Assembly: GCA_949126835.1 (NCBI GenBank)
Contig: OX421499.1
Location: forward strand, 31,208,690-31,272,689
Length of the DNA stretch: 64,000 bases
Direction: 5' to 3'
From: Anisus vortex
Lineage: Eukaryota > Mollusca > Gastropoda > Planorbidae
Shown: piece by piece, positions 23,126 to 35,270 of the stretch
How positions within the stretch are numbered: position 1 is the first letter of the stretch
Layout: each line of letters starts with the position of its first letter
Program-made: the position numbers and the translations under genes
Notes under the pieces: generated by a model
Database searches by the model: none
Seen by the model: the letters and a program-made list of their open reading frames with translations, nothing else
Told to the model about the DNA's origin: nothing

Positions 23126-26100
23126 GCTTGCTAATCATCCAAGCATACAAAAGAAAATAAAGTAAAAAAGAAAAATAGACTTCGTTGTCATGATACGTTT
23201 TGTCTTATTGCAACCATCAACTTGTAATAACTTTGATTACAGTGAACAAAATCTGTAGGGTTCTAAATCTTCCGATTACAGACCTAGACTATTGTTCATT
23301 GATTGCAGTTCAATATACATCTAATGGTACAACACATGAAATAAACCAAGAAACAGCCAACTACAATATATAATACATTAATTCTGTAAAAAGTTTAAAA
23401 ATAGTCGACGCAGTTACCGCCACTCTATAAAGTTAGGTTTAGACAATATTTGTTTTTCAAAATTATTTCCACAAAAAAAAAAAAGGCGAATGAGAGAAAT
23501 AGAACATAGAAATGTTCATCCAAGCCGTGGTAGTAAAGTTCCAGCACACAATAAAAAAACGTATAACCTTTAACCCCTCAATCTTTTGCATTAAAACAAC
23601 TGACAATCTTTACCATCTGTAGGCCTATTTAGAAGTTTAAGAAGAAAATAACAACATAAAGCAAAGAAAGCAATGTGAATAAAGCCAAGACATGATTATA
23701 CAGTGATCTACTTTAGATTTGCTCTGGCTACTTCACTCAGAGATCACAGCAACTAAATGCCAGTTACAAGAAATAGACAAGCTAGCTAAAGTCATTGCTG
23801 GTTGGGCTAATCACTTTCCTGTTAAGTACCGCTAGAATGAATCCTACCTTTCTGGTGAAAATCTCTACCAAGTCTCCACTTTTGGCTTTAAAAGAAGAAG
23901 CACAACAAAAAAACAACTGGTGAAGGAGGGTGAATTCCGACATTCGCCTGGGTTTTAGCACATCAGATAAGACACGAGTGGTCTGCTGTATTATTGAAGC
24001 TTTTTGTTTCAAGCCGTAGCCATCTTGTTAAGCTCATCTCGTCACTTCCGGAATTTGGTGGCCTTAATGAGCTATTTATTGCCAGACCATTTTATTCCGT
24101 TTTTATTCTGACTAAATTAGTCCACTTCAAGTTTTTTTCAGTCGTGACTATGGAAGATTGGCGAGTTTTTTGGTACAATCAGATAAAGGGCAAAAGTCAA
24201 GAAAAAAACACTTCCAAGTGGGAAACAAAAAGTTTCTAAGTTTACCTAAAAAATTATAGAGTCTAATTTGATTTCATTTCGGTACGTATTATTAATGTAT
24301 TTCATAAACCGACAGGATCTGACAAAATGTTAAAATCATTCTCCCAAAACAAGTAAAGTTATCCAGTTCTTCAGGTACCCAGAATAAGTTCGATCAAACA
24401 ATTTTTTTTTCTTTACTATACAAGTAGTATGAGCACTTCATCCATTGATATTGAAAACTGAACTAAAAATCATGTCACCGTGGACTCAATTCGATTGTTT
24501 CATCAATCATCAAATAGCAGGGTGTGTGGTGGATTGGAAGACTCACAAACAAACTTTCAAGCCGATGAAATGAAATGTGTTTTGAACAAAAATATTGGAA
24601 TAAGCAAAATAAAAGGCAGTATAGGCGAATCAAGAATGAACGATCAAGAAAAAAAACTCTCTCCACGAGAATCCAATATTGACACTACTGGAAGGCAAGA
24701 GTGAAGACTGACAAAGAGTTATTTCATGTCGAGATTGTTTTATGTGGAATCAAACAGCAAGTGTCAAAGATTTCAGATTAAATTCCACAAGGCAAACAAA
24801 ATATTTCAAAAGGAAGTCCTCAAGTTTGTTTTTTTATACGGATACATTCCCATGTCATTTTCTGTAACAATATTTTGATGATTCAATACACTATCGACTC
24901 GGTCATTGATTACAGTGCAATAAAGAACTGTTGTTGTTCTTCTTCTTTTTAGTTTGAGAAATCATGTAATCTTAAGGAAGACCTCGACATTAAACTTTGG
25001 AAAAGGTTTTTTTAGACTCGCCATAAACAATGATAAGTAAACTTATTGATACTAAGAACATTTGAACTTTTGTTTTAAAAAACGTTTACAACAGATTATA
25101 GGAATTGATAAATACGCATTTAATGCAAATTATCTTTGTTGTTTTATAGTTGTTGTGCTTTTCTCCCCCACCTTTCTCATCCCATCAACACAACAGAATA
25201 GAAGTTTCGAGACCATACCTTGACGTTCTTATTTTCAATATGGAAAGAAAAACTACTTTTACTGTCTTGTCATTATTTTTATGATTAACCCAAAACAGGT
25301 GCTCTTTTTCAACATAAAAAAAATTACTATTACTTTCATTATTGTAAACAAAAGGACTTTTACTGTCATTATTTTAAGATATAATACAAATAGCTGCTTT
25401 TACGGTAATTTCTTTCAAGATGAATGAAATATGTGTTTTTACTGACATTGTTTTTAAATGTACAAATAATATTACCGTAAAGTAGATGAGTTTATTAGCA
25501 TTAATATCATCTGTTACTAACATACAGTGTAATAATATAGTTTCATGCTTTCTCGGAGACATATCTGAACCGGTATGAAGTCAACTGAGCCCATTTCGGT
25601 ACAACCAAGACCATCGCAAGGAAAAAAATACAACAATGACCAACATTGTTACAATGCTAATGATCAGTGTGATAATAGTTCTAGAATTACCAAAGTTTTT
25701 TTTTTCTTTTTTTTGTTTTTTTTTTAGGATTAGACGGACAGGCTCATTAATATGTGAACATGAATAACACAATAGGTCAGAGAAATCCGTGTTCCGCAAG
25801 GCGATTCCCCCTGCATCGAGACAGTAGGTTCACTGATAGCAAATCTTAAACCCATGAATTCTGAGTAGTTCTGAAGTACTGCCAAAATCAGAGAAAGGGA
25901 GAGAGAGAGAGAGAGAGAGAGAGATAACGGGTAGAATATTGTATGTATGAGAACGAGGGAGAGAGTAAGACGGAGTGTGTGTGAGTGGAGGGAGGGAGGC
26001 AGTCATGGCTGTGGAATGGGTAATATCAATGCGAACTACATTCAAAGATTCTAATTTTTAAAAACACAGGTAACGGTGTTTTGGGACAAGTTATGTTCTA

Positions 26101-27319
26101 TATGCATATCGCAATAGCGCAACTAATGGTTACTTTAAAAACTAGAGATACTTTTTTAGTTATTGTATCAAAGAAGAATCCAGACTTTTTGTCTTATAGT
26201 TACTATGTACGTACGTGACTGTTTACAAGTAAACCAAGATATGGATCTTCCATTTATAGAATTCTCCATTATTTTTATCAAATAGAAGCTATTTTAGGAA
26301 ACCGTCTTAGTTTATCTAATATTATACTTGACGCCCACCACATTAGCGAATTCCATTTCCGCTATGGAAAGCTGCAAGCAGACGGAATTCCATAGAAGCA
26401 ATCGGAAATATATTGCATATACACCCATGTTTCTCATTAGACGAGTAAACATTTAACCTAAACAAATCGGAATTATAAAATGTATTTATATAGTATATAC
26501 ATGCATGTATGTATATGTGGTTGTTATGCCCGTCTAAAAATAAAAATGAAAATAAAAACAATTTGTTTGAATTTGTTTTTTTAGTTTAAATATTTGTATT
26601 GTCTCTCTGTAGTACCGGTATGTGCATCAGTAATATCACACGTAAAACTGCACAGTAGACCTACACTGAAAAAAACAAAATCGCCATTTATTGGTTCTGT
26701 TTTCATTACAATCTATACGCAAGATTCCGGAAGCATAGTGGCGCTGAAGGAAGAGACAGTTGGAAAATGGTGGAAAATAGGGAAATCTATTGAACTTTCG
26801 GATCCAACCCACAATTATTGTGGACGAGAGCGCACTTAGCGTGCGAAATGGGATAGCATATAAATGATCATCATTATCATTATGTGCAAATCAGCATGCT
26901 CTTTTAAACAAAAAAATCAACCAATTTAGCAGAATATGTGATAAAATGTAAACATCTTTTAAACATCATTTAAAGTACATATTAATAATAAAAAAAATTC
27001 TCAAGAGCAATTATTATACCAAATAACAAAAAAAAAAAAAAATAGCGAGAATAACAAAAACAAATTCGTAAACTTTACTCACAGAATACAAACAGAACAT
27101 CAAAGTCAAGAAAACCCGATAGCCGGTTTAACACTATGGCTGAAAGCAAAGGGATGGAAAGATAACCTCATATCACTTTCAATAGCTCATTACAGTGTAT
27201 GTGCAAGTTGTGGATGTGTTTTTAACGTTTAGCCTATTTATATAAATTCAACCAATTAGACAGCATGTTTGATATACTTTAATAAAAATATCTTTTGAGG
27301 GAAGCTTTCAGTTAATATA
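23126..27319. other. Intergenic, no gene recognised
   Basis: Contains an A-run near 23473-23483, a GA repeat at 25898-25924 and T-runs near 25697-25727. The frame at 24480-24704 (74 codons, hydrophilic) stands out slightly, but it has an equally long antisense frame and no known motif. Nothing else supports a gene. Confidence 0.45.
25898..25924. repeat. GA microsatellite
   Basis: About 13 GA units. The antisense frame at 25830-26045 merely reads this repeat as SLSLSL. Confidence 0.95.
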
Positions 27320-27469
27320 CCAAAGACTATAATAAGATGGACCGCTTGCGCTATTTTTAGAAATTATGTGCAAAGTAAAATACGAATCGGAAATTCCCAA
27401 AAGCAGTCTTTCGAGTCATCATGTAGCAGAAATACTAAAGCAAGCGGTCCATTTGTATAATAGTCTATG
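27320..27469. mobile_element. Palindromic MITE, family C copy 2 (150 bp)
   Basis: The left end CCAAAGACTATAATAAGATG and the right end (inverted) CATAGACTATTATACAAATG continue into GGACCGCTTGC on both arms, so the inverted repeats exceed 30 bp. AATATA flanks both sides (27314-27319 and 27470-27475). It has no reading frame. The superfamily is uncertain. Confidence 0.82.
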
Positions 27470-28929
27470 AATATACTTAACATTTGTCCCAGGCCTATAT
27501 CGCAGAAACATACTACTATATATCTATAGGCCTATTTTGTATATGAAGATCGTCTGCACTAGCGAAAATGTCTAGGTTTTCTACAACTTTACTCTGTTGT
27601 AAGAATTTCACTTGTATGGTGGATGTTTAATAGACATATTTATATATTGTTCTTGGACACTTCATTATACTTAATCCTTCGGTTGCTTTTTTGTTGTTGT
27701 TTTGTTTTTAACATTTTCATTGCATGCTTTCCTTTTATTGAATTCAAGTCATTGTTGAGTTACTATTACATATGTTTCGATTTTTCTTAACTAGTGATAC
27801 TATTCAATATGGGTGTACATTTATGTAAATAGTAAGAGGTCTGGGTTAAAATGCGTTCAGAGTGGAGTGTGTGAACGTTTAGATTAGTTTAGAACAAAAT
27901 ATACTCTACGTATTATTTGTATGTCTGGTGAGCTATCAAAGTAATGCAATTATTGTTTGTGTATTCTGGGTTGGTCTCATTAAAAAGTCAGTTCATACAT
28001 TATAATACATTGTTTATAGTAGGCATACGTACACTATAAAAGGGAAACTATAATACATAGTCGAGAATTATATAATACAAACGCTGTAAAATATACAATG
28101 TAATACGTACGGTAGGCTACATTGTATAACGAAATTATGTTTGGTTTGTCTGGTCTTCCTTAAGCTTTCAAATCTGAAGTTTTTATTACAGTCATACATT
28201 AAAATGACTTAGACTATCTATATAAACTTAATATCACGTGTTAAACGTTAAGCAAAAATGCATATTATTAAAGTAGATGGTAATGGAAACAAGAATTGTC
28301 GAAAGCTGCTTCATACAATGTTTAGTGACAGCTTATGTGTCTTATTAAAACAGTACCGACACGAAAGGGTTCTTCTTTTTTTTAAGCTGTCTAGGACCAA
28401 AATAATTGCTGTTATTTTAGTTTTGGTTCTTCTAGGTAAAATATAATTTATGTAAAGAGATACGTGATTAAAACACACAGTTTGTGAGAAGTTTGGCTTT
28501 TATTCCTGTTGACACTGGCGTTAATTCAGCAGGATTTGTTTGTTATCTGTAATGGATCGGGTTCACCCAGGCTATAAAAGATATCCGTTATGTCTCCAGC
28601 TGACAACGCTACTCCAAAATAGTTGCAATGGGGCTATGGCGATCGGAGGGGAATTTAAAGATAAATCAAAATACGAGTAGACAGTGTCAGTCCGCACTTT
28701 TATATCTTTGAATGGCAGGTGTGGGAAATAAACATTAGATGTGAAATATACTGTAAGAATGGTTCCGTTAACGATATGTGTAAATAAAACCTATCTGTGT
28801 GATAGAACTACCTCAGAGTCTTTTCATAGCCTTAATTACTATAGTACCAAACATATTATAAGAATTGAGGGGGAGGGGGGAGAGAAATTTATTGTATTTT
28901 CTCCGTTATAATTTGTGGTCAAAAGAAAG
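27470..28929. other. Intergenic, no gene recognised
   Basis: AT-rich. The short frame at 28258-28446 has no recognisable domain. I see no repeat family. Confidence 0.5.
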
Positions 28930-29350
28930 CGACCATGTCAGGAACACAACCCTATTCCAATCAAGTGCCTGACCCAATCTCTCGACCTGCAAGCACTTCT
29001 GTACTCATTGGGCCTAAAAGACTAAAGAATTGTGTAAGCCGCCGATACGTTGACGTTAAGAGCACACCGGCGGGCGAATGCATGGGGGACAACCGCTTTT
29101 GCGCGTCCGAGGTTCATTGCACTGCCGAGAGGCCCCTAAGCCTCGGCGGGGAGGAAGCAAATGAGCGCAACATCCAGTCTCGAACCCGCCCTGGTGTCTA
29201 GACGTATTTTCTGGAACTTGTGCTTGCCGGGTGACAGTGCAGGTATACGAGCGAGCCACCGCAGCCACCACGATAACGATCGGATGGGAATTACGCAGGT
29301 ATGCCGCGGGGTGGCTAGTCTCGGAATGATCTTGATGTGACCCTTGATCC
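28930..29350 (-). mobile_element. GC-rich SINE-like block
   Basis: This 420-bp block is clearly richer in G+C and CpG than its surroundings. On the - strand it carries an A-box-like TGGCTCGCTCG (complement of 29249-29259) followed by a B-box-like GGGTTCGAGACTGG (complement of 29173-29186). That is the order of a tRNA-derived SINE. The competing frames at 28935-29201 (+) and 29056-29352 (-) are probably fortuitous in low-stop, GC-rich sequence. No second copy in the window confirms the borders. Confidence 0.45.
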
Positions 29351-29547
29351 AACTATTTACATCGTTAAGATGGACTCATGAGCCGGAAGACTCGTCCAGT
29401 TTTTTTTTTTTATAGAAACAGTTATAAATCGGTCGCCATGCAAGGGGCGACAATTACTGTATAATTATCAAGTGCATTGGTGCCCGGTGTGAAAAAGTAA
29501 AGTTGCCTCTAAAATATTTATTTTAATATGAAAACATCTCTTAGGCC

Positions 29548-29718
29548 CAGTGCCCTCACATGGAAGGGGGGGGCAGATGGGGCATATGCCCGGGCGCGAC
29601 ACTTCTCGGGGCGGCAAATATAGTATAAATATAGCACTAAACAAAGCAGTTACAGTATGCAAGGGGGCGTCGCTGAAACTTTTGCCGTAGGGCGGTGCAT
29701 AGGCTTGTGCGGGCTCTG
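29548..29718 (+). mobile_element. hAT-type MITE, family D (171 bp, 7/8 TSD)
   Basis: The left end CAGTGCCCTCACATGG matches the inverted right end CAGAGCCCGCACAAGC. The flanking octamers CTTAGGCC (29540-29547) and CTCAGGCC (29719-29726) differ at one base, as expected for a hAT duplication with one later mutation. The interior contains GC-rich words such as GCCCGGGCGCGACACTTCTC. Confidence 0.78.
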
Positions 29719-29726
29719 CTCAGGCC

Positions 29727-30520
29727 TATATCTCTTGACTAATAAATATAAACCTAAAATTGGTTACATTTTTACGCCGGTACACACATATAAAGTTCAC
29801 TTGTACAGACAAATATGTAATCGAATATTGAAGATACATGTATAGCGTAATGTTGGTTTTTGTAGTCTTTAAAAAGTATACAATTAATCTCCATTTCTCC
29901 CATCTCAACAAGAAAAAAGGAAACACGTATTAACATTAGTTTCATGTCATGAAATAACAGTTTAGTGACCTCGTTTTTAACCCTGAATTCCAAAAAATTG
30001 AAACTATTATTTTTTTTAAACTTTTCTATATTCCTTTTTTTTTACCTTTGATTAGAAAAAACTTGTGACAAATACAATGTTAGACAAAAAATGTTTTTTA
30101 CTAATCTATTCTCAAATTGTATTCAGACTGGCCTGGAGACAATGTTAATGTTGACATCGCTAACAAAAACATTTTTCTAAAGATGTCCATTAATGTCATA
30201 CTTGGACATGACAACAACCACGCAATTTACAATATTAATCCTCGATTTTGTTCTCGACTTTGTTTTAACAACAAAAGACAGTTTTTAAGAAAATTGACGG
30301 TCTGGTGAACTATCTCATTCAGGCATGTATTGTGTTCGTTGTCTCTTTTAAAAACGAAAGATGTCATTCAAAGAACTTAAATTCCTTCATACAAACTACA
30401 CAAACGAAAAGTGAAAATGTTAAAAAAAAAGAGCTACATCAGTTGCGGAAAAAAATAGTTTCTGACCAACATCTCTTTATGTCAATACCATAAACACCTT
30501 TTCAAAACGAAATACTGTAA
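29727..30520. other. Intergenic, no gene recognised
   Basis: AT-rich with short frames at 30117-30308 and 30305-30493 that carry no known motifs. Confidence 0.5.
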
Positions 30521-30522
30521 TG

Positions 30523-30680
30523 AAATCATCAGTTTAAGACCAACACTGTGTGCATCAACATCAGACTACACCAATCCAAGTCAATACATTGAAATGAAAA
30601 CATCAGTTAAAGACCAACACTGTGTGCATCAACATCAGACTACACCAATCCAAGTCAATACATTGAAATGAAAACATCAG
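30523..30680. repeat. 74-bp direct tandem duplication (2.1 copies)
   Basis: The word AGACCAACACTGTGTGCATC occurs at 30537 and again at 30611. The copies run through CACCAATCCAAGTCAATACA and CATTGAAATGAAA with only about two differences (TGAAATCATCAGTTTAA against TGAAAACATCAGTTAAA). The near identity implies a recent duplication. Confidence 0.95.
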
Positions 30681-30749
30681 TTTTACAAATTGCCGTTCGA
30701 GTGGATTTTAAAGAGAAAGTCGGTTTACTTCATTTGTAATCAGATGTAA

Positions 30750-30992
30750 AAAGTATCCTGTCGAACCGAATTGATCCATAGGGCCGAGGAAGCAGCGTTC
30801 ACCAGTTTCTGTGGCCACGGCATACTAGGTGATTGTGTGACCAGCACTATGCACAGGCGCCTTTACTTTACCTCAACTAAGGTCAGACCTGGGCAGACTC
30901 AGTGACACCCTCCAGACTAGCCTGCACCAAGATTCGAACGCAAGACCTTTGGTACGCCAGTAGAACGCGCTGCCGCTCGACATCCGTGCCCC
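30750..30992 (-). mobile_element. tRNA-derived SINE, family S copy 4 (- strand)
   Basis: Read on the - strand, this is a nearly full-length copy. It has a head with GGATGTCGAGCGGCAGCG (A-box region) and GCGTTCGAATCTTGG (B-box), then GGAGGGTGTCACTGAGTC, AAAGTAAAGGCGCCTGTGC, CACCTAGTATGCCGTGGCC, CTGGTGAACGCTGCTTCC and the end block ATTCGGTTCGACAGGATACT. Confidence 0.9.
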
Positions 30993-31501
30993 CAGTCAGA
31001 TGTTGCTTTCATCCAAATGTTTAGCAAGACTTGTTTCTTGCACCAACATGTTCATCACCAACACTTCCTTCTCTACCCTTCAACCAACACAGTATCATTA
31101 CAATACAAACTCGTCGTTATAAATGTTTTTTTAGTCTACTATAAAACTATATTGGGACACACGGGCACCCGGGTCAAAAGGTGGAAAGCTAACTCACATT
31201 TCATGATAATAGATAAAGAAAACAAAAAAGAATTAATGCCAGGTAGGAATGAATTGTTTTTCCCATAAAATGTAAATTGATGATGTCATTAAGTTGATAA
31301 ACATTTGTGGTTTTCTTTTCTTATGTTTAGGGTGTGTGCGTGTGTGGAGAGAGGGCTCGGATAAAAATAGTGTGTTTTTTTTTTTGCTTACAGTAAAGGT
31401 CGGATTTAAAAGAGTAACAGACTTACTGAAAATGTTATTTATCACTAAACACAGGTGAACATTCACCCTTAAAAGAAAATCCCTCAAATTATAAACCTTT
31501 C

Positions 31502-31516
31502 GGGGGGGGGGGGGGG
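31502..31516. repeat. Poly-G tract (15 G)
   Basis: Uninterrupted G15. Confidence 0.95.
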
Positions 31517-32358
31517 CGAACTATGTCTAACTTAACAAAAAAAAACATTTAGACTTATTATAACTTTGTAATTCAATCATTTCATCAAATACTCAGAGAG
31601 AGAGAGAGGAGGTGATAAAATATGTTTTATTTTTCCTGTGATGACGTATTCATACAAGTTCTCTTACTTCCTGAGTGGGGGTTAAGGCATAATTACTACT
31701 GGAAGGTTTCAACAAATTAGATAAACACCGGCGGAATATTGTTTAAACATTAAGAACAATTGGCACTTTCAAGTATGAACAATTTGCTGTAATTATGTCC
31801 AAAGCGCTTTCTCAACAATGCAGCCTGTTTATAATACCAAATACAGATTGTGTCTGAAAGTAATAGCAAAAAAAAAAAAAATCACAGAATAAGACGGAGA
31901 AGAGTTTTGCTAGTGAGGGGGGGGGCAGGAGGAAGTGCGGAGGAGAAGAGACTAAAGACTAGGATAGAGACTAGAAAGGAAAGAACAGCAATAAAGAGTT
32001 GCCTGGTGTAAAAAAAAAAAAAGAAGTAATGAACGATGAACGGCACGCGCTCTCCTTAATGAGCCATGGCCAAGCGAGAACTGGTCAAGTGTTAGGCGTT
32101 CAATAAGAAGGGACATGTGTGGGCAGTGTGTGTGTGTGTGTGTGGCGGGAGTGTGTGTGTGTGGGTATGAGTACATGATGGCATAGACTAAATCAAGTGG
32201 TATGTGGAGGCATTGCCCCCAAGATTATATTACAGACAAGAGTGAAATATGAGAGGAAAAGGGAAAACAACATTTGCAAAAAGTTGAGTGTAACTAAAGA
32301 GAAGGCGCAAATTATATGTTCTAAAATACGTACTGTATTGAAAATATTCCCGCCACCC

Positions 32359-32420
32359 CAAAAGCAATGCATATGATATAGGATAAAGCAATGCATATAG
32401 GATAAAGCAATGCATATAGA
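32359..32420. repeat. Three tandem about 19-bp units
   Basis: AAAGCAATGCATATAGGAT-like units repeat three times. The first carries an extra GATAT. Confidence 0.85.
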
Positions 32421-33698
32421 ATACATGTACCAGAGTTATGTTTCGGAGTTCAGAGCCGGTAATAGTCCATCTCCTTGCTCCAAAAGTTAAGTTTAAATAT
32501 TAAATAGTAAAGCCTTTTTTTTTTAAATATATATTTTCGACCTTCTAGGCTTGAAATAAGTTAATACAGATTGTACTCATTTAACCATCTATATTAAAGC
32601 TATAGTGATCAAACTATAAACTGTCCTTTTCCTAATAGATCATTCGTGTATGTCTGTAATTATAAGTGATATAAGCAATATCGGACTCTTTCTTAAAACT
32701 GTCTATCAACCTGTATAATTTTCTCATCCCCTTATATGCGAATACACGAGTTCTCGACAACGTTTTAAAATGAATATATACACAAGTCATGATCATTCAA
32801 TCAGCACCTCAACATATCTGTCAAACTCAACCGGTCTGAAACCTATAATTATAATATTAGTAACATAACCGGACGAGCCTTCCATTAACATAGACAGAAT
32901 ATTGACATGGGTTTTAGCCTTAAAAATGCACGAGCTAAACTAAACAGTTTGAAATGGAGGCGTCGCATGGAATTGGGAAAGAGGTCGCTATGACTCATAT
33001 AAGCCAGTTGAATTAGATATACATGCACAATTATACTTCACTTAATATCGCGTGTAAAACGTATGAACTATATATATATATATATATAACTATATATGCA
33101 TATATTATATTCGAACATATTCAATACCTTATTTTATTTAAACAGCAGTTTTTTTTATTGTAAATCTTTTAAAGTAATTTCCGTTAATGAAAATTTTGTG
33201 TGTGAGCTCTTTTCTTTTTGAAATATATAGAAGATATACAAATGCCTTTGAAACGAAACATGATTTGCTTTGAAAGAAATTCAAATAACAGGCGCGTCAA
33301 ACTGGGGCAAAATGTTCAACACTCTCAAATGTCATATTTAATTAAATAGTTTACAGATCAATAGTGTCCTGTTAACTAAAAACTGTTTTCTATAGCAAGG
33401 CTGTAATTTATTTTTTATTGGGCAATATTCGTATGGCTTTGGTTTATTTCTGGTGATCTTAGTGTATTAATCATAACAGTTCATATAACAAGCTAACAAG
33501 CAATGTACAGGATAATAAAAAGACAATAAAAAAGAACAAGAGACAAATGTGTACAAAAAGGCAGTGATAAACAACCAGTGATATGAACAGTATTAATTGG
33601 TTGTATAAACAACACTGTACACCTGAACATTGTCTTTGACGTGAGACTTAACAAGAATTATGAATTTTTAAAAGCTTATCTGCAGTGATAGTTTAGGG

Positions 33699-33879
33699 CA
33701 CATGGTACGCAAAGTGATTTTTAATGGCACGCGGAAGACACCCCAAAAGACAGTACAAGTCTCTTTTACAATAAGTTGAGTGCTAAAAAACAGAATAGTG
33801 TTTTTTGAAGCTGTTGGCACGCTGAATATAGTTGAAATCCTACTTAGGCACACCATTATCAAAAGGTTGCCGACCCCTG
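33699..33879 (+). mobile_element. hAT-type MITE, family A copy 2 (8-bp TSD, damaged left end)
   Basis: The right end GGTTGCCGACCCCTG is intact, and GTTTAGGG flanks both sides perfectly (33691-33698 and 33880-33887). The left terminal repeat is missing: the element jumps from CAC directly into the internal GGTACGCAAAGTGATTTTTA, which aligns about 35 bp inside copy 1. Either the left end was deleted after insertion, or an already deleted form moved. Confidence 0.88.
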
Positions 33880-33887
33880 GTTTAGGG

Positions 33888-34771
33888 TTCTAATTTCAGC
33901 AAATATCTACTTAAAAGTAGAGCCACTGGGTATAAGAGAAGTAATCCTTCGCCCCTCTAAAACTCGACCACAAACAACATTGCGAATCATTGTGTCAGAC
34001 TTAACAGGAAGACTTGAAAAACAGAGTTTTCTCCTACTTTTATTCAACACCTAATCACTTATATCTATTGCTTCGTAGTCTAAATAGTGTATGTACATAT
34101 GTAATAAACGTTAAGGTGTGACGGTGCATTCTCCTGAGGCTTTAATTTTGTTGGCTTTACATTCCTAGGATCTAGTACATGATTTCATCAAGAGTTGAAT
34201 ACACAAGTAAAAAACAAAAAATCAGTGCATGCGTCAACAAGGGGAAATCACAAAGGCGTGCGAGCACTTCAATGTCTTCCAACGTCACTTTCTTATTCAC
34301 GTTCACAACATATACTGCTGGACTAATTACTGTGGCAAACCGATACTTTCGTGAGACATTACAGAGAAGGCCGTCAAGTTCTAGATCTGGGGTAATGGGC
34401 CTATGGGTGTGGAGGGGGCTGGATCTACGTCTATTGGTTCCGAGACGGTCTTATAGAAGTAACCTTGGGCAAGATTGATGTTTCCAGTCAGCACCCTTAT
34501 TTCATAAACATATTTAATTGGAAGTGCATGTACGGAATGTACGTCCATATTTTACGAACATCTATCAATAATATTTCATAGAACAGTCTTAAAATACGTT
34601 TAAAAAACGTATCTTTTTTTGTTTAGAACAGTCAATTGTCAATTATAGGAAATTATGTTTAATGTTTGTATTAATTTGTGTCAGAGCTTCTAGTTAATTC
34701 TGGTAGAACATCGGTAAAGATAAAACGTTCATGTTATGTTTAAAGTAGCCATTACTCTTTAGACTTAAGAC
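33888..34771. other. Intergenic, no gene recognised
   Basis: The 99-codon + frame at 34179-34478 has no recognised domain and no splice context I trust. The rest is AT-rich. Confidence 0.45.
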
Positions 34772-34956
34772 CAGGGGTCGGCAACCTTTTGATAATAGTG
34801 TGACAAAGTAGGATTTCTCATTCATTCATCGTGCCAACAGCATATAGGTCAATCTGATAAACTATTTGCTTTCTAGAAGAGACTTGAACTGCCTTTTTTG
34901 TGTGTCTTCCGCGTCCCATTGACAATCGCACTGCGTTCCATAGGTTGCGGACCCTA
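34772..34956 (-). mobile_element. hAT-type MITE, family A copy 3 (inverted)
   Basis: It starts CAGGGGTCGGCAACCTTTTG and ends GGTTGCGGACCCT, inverted relative to the copies at 201 and 33699. Shared internal words include CAAAGTAGGATTTCTC and TCCCATTGACAATCGCACTG. The flanking octamers no longer match, so it is an older or damaged insertion. It lies 0.9 kb from copy 2 in opposite orientation. Confidence 0.8.
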
Positions 34957-35078
34957 TCCATATATATATATGTATAAAAAGCTTTGTGTGTGTGTTTAAC
35001 CAATCAAAGTGGTTTTTTTAAAGACACGTGACATTATTGACTCATATTTCACCTATGCAATTTGACTTAGCACATGTG

Positions 35079-35270
35079 TCCTCGCTAGCTGTATATGGAT
35101 AACGTTTCGGACTGCCATGCGGTCGACTTTCAATGTCGACCTAAATGTCTTCAGTAAAAAATTATATTTTTTTTTTATATTTTAGCTTTCTGTTCATTGT
35201 AGTTTATACAATTTGTATCTGTAGCTTATATGTTATCCCCCCCCCCCCGGGCAACACCAGGCAATTTAAC
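35079..35270 (+). mobile_element. tRNA-Gly-headed Helitron-like element, copy 2
   Basis: It has the same head as 10308-10673: ATGTGTCCTCGCTAGCTG, then CGGACTGCCATGCGGTCGAC. It also has the same tail: TTCTGTTCATTGTAGTTTAT, ATCTGTAGC and a hairpin-like GGGCAACACCAGGCAATTTA. The hairpin loop has been expanded by a C12 run and the CTAG end is lost. The body is shorter than that of copy 1. Confidence 0.7.

Larger units (their letters stand above)
30993..33690. other. Intergenic with simple repeats
   Basis: Contains a G15 tract (31502-31516), an A-run near 31869, GT runs (32125-32160), three near-copies of AAAGCAATGCATATAGGAT (32359-32420) and a TA run (33069-33088). No gene was recognised. Confidence 0.5.

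Noticed and set aside
24480..24704. 74-codon hydrophilic + frame
   Set aside because: An equally long antisense frame exists, with no known motif and no convincing splice sites.
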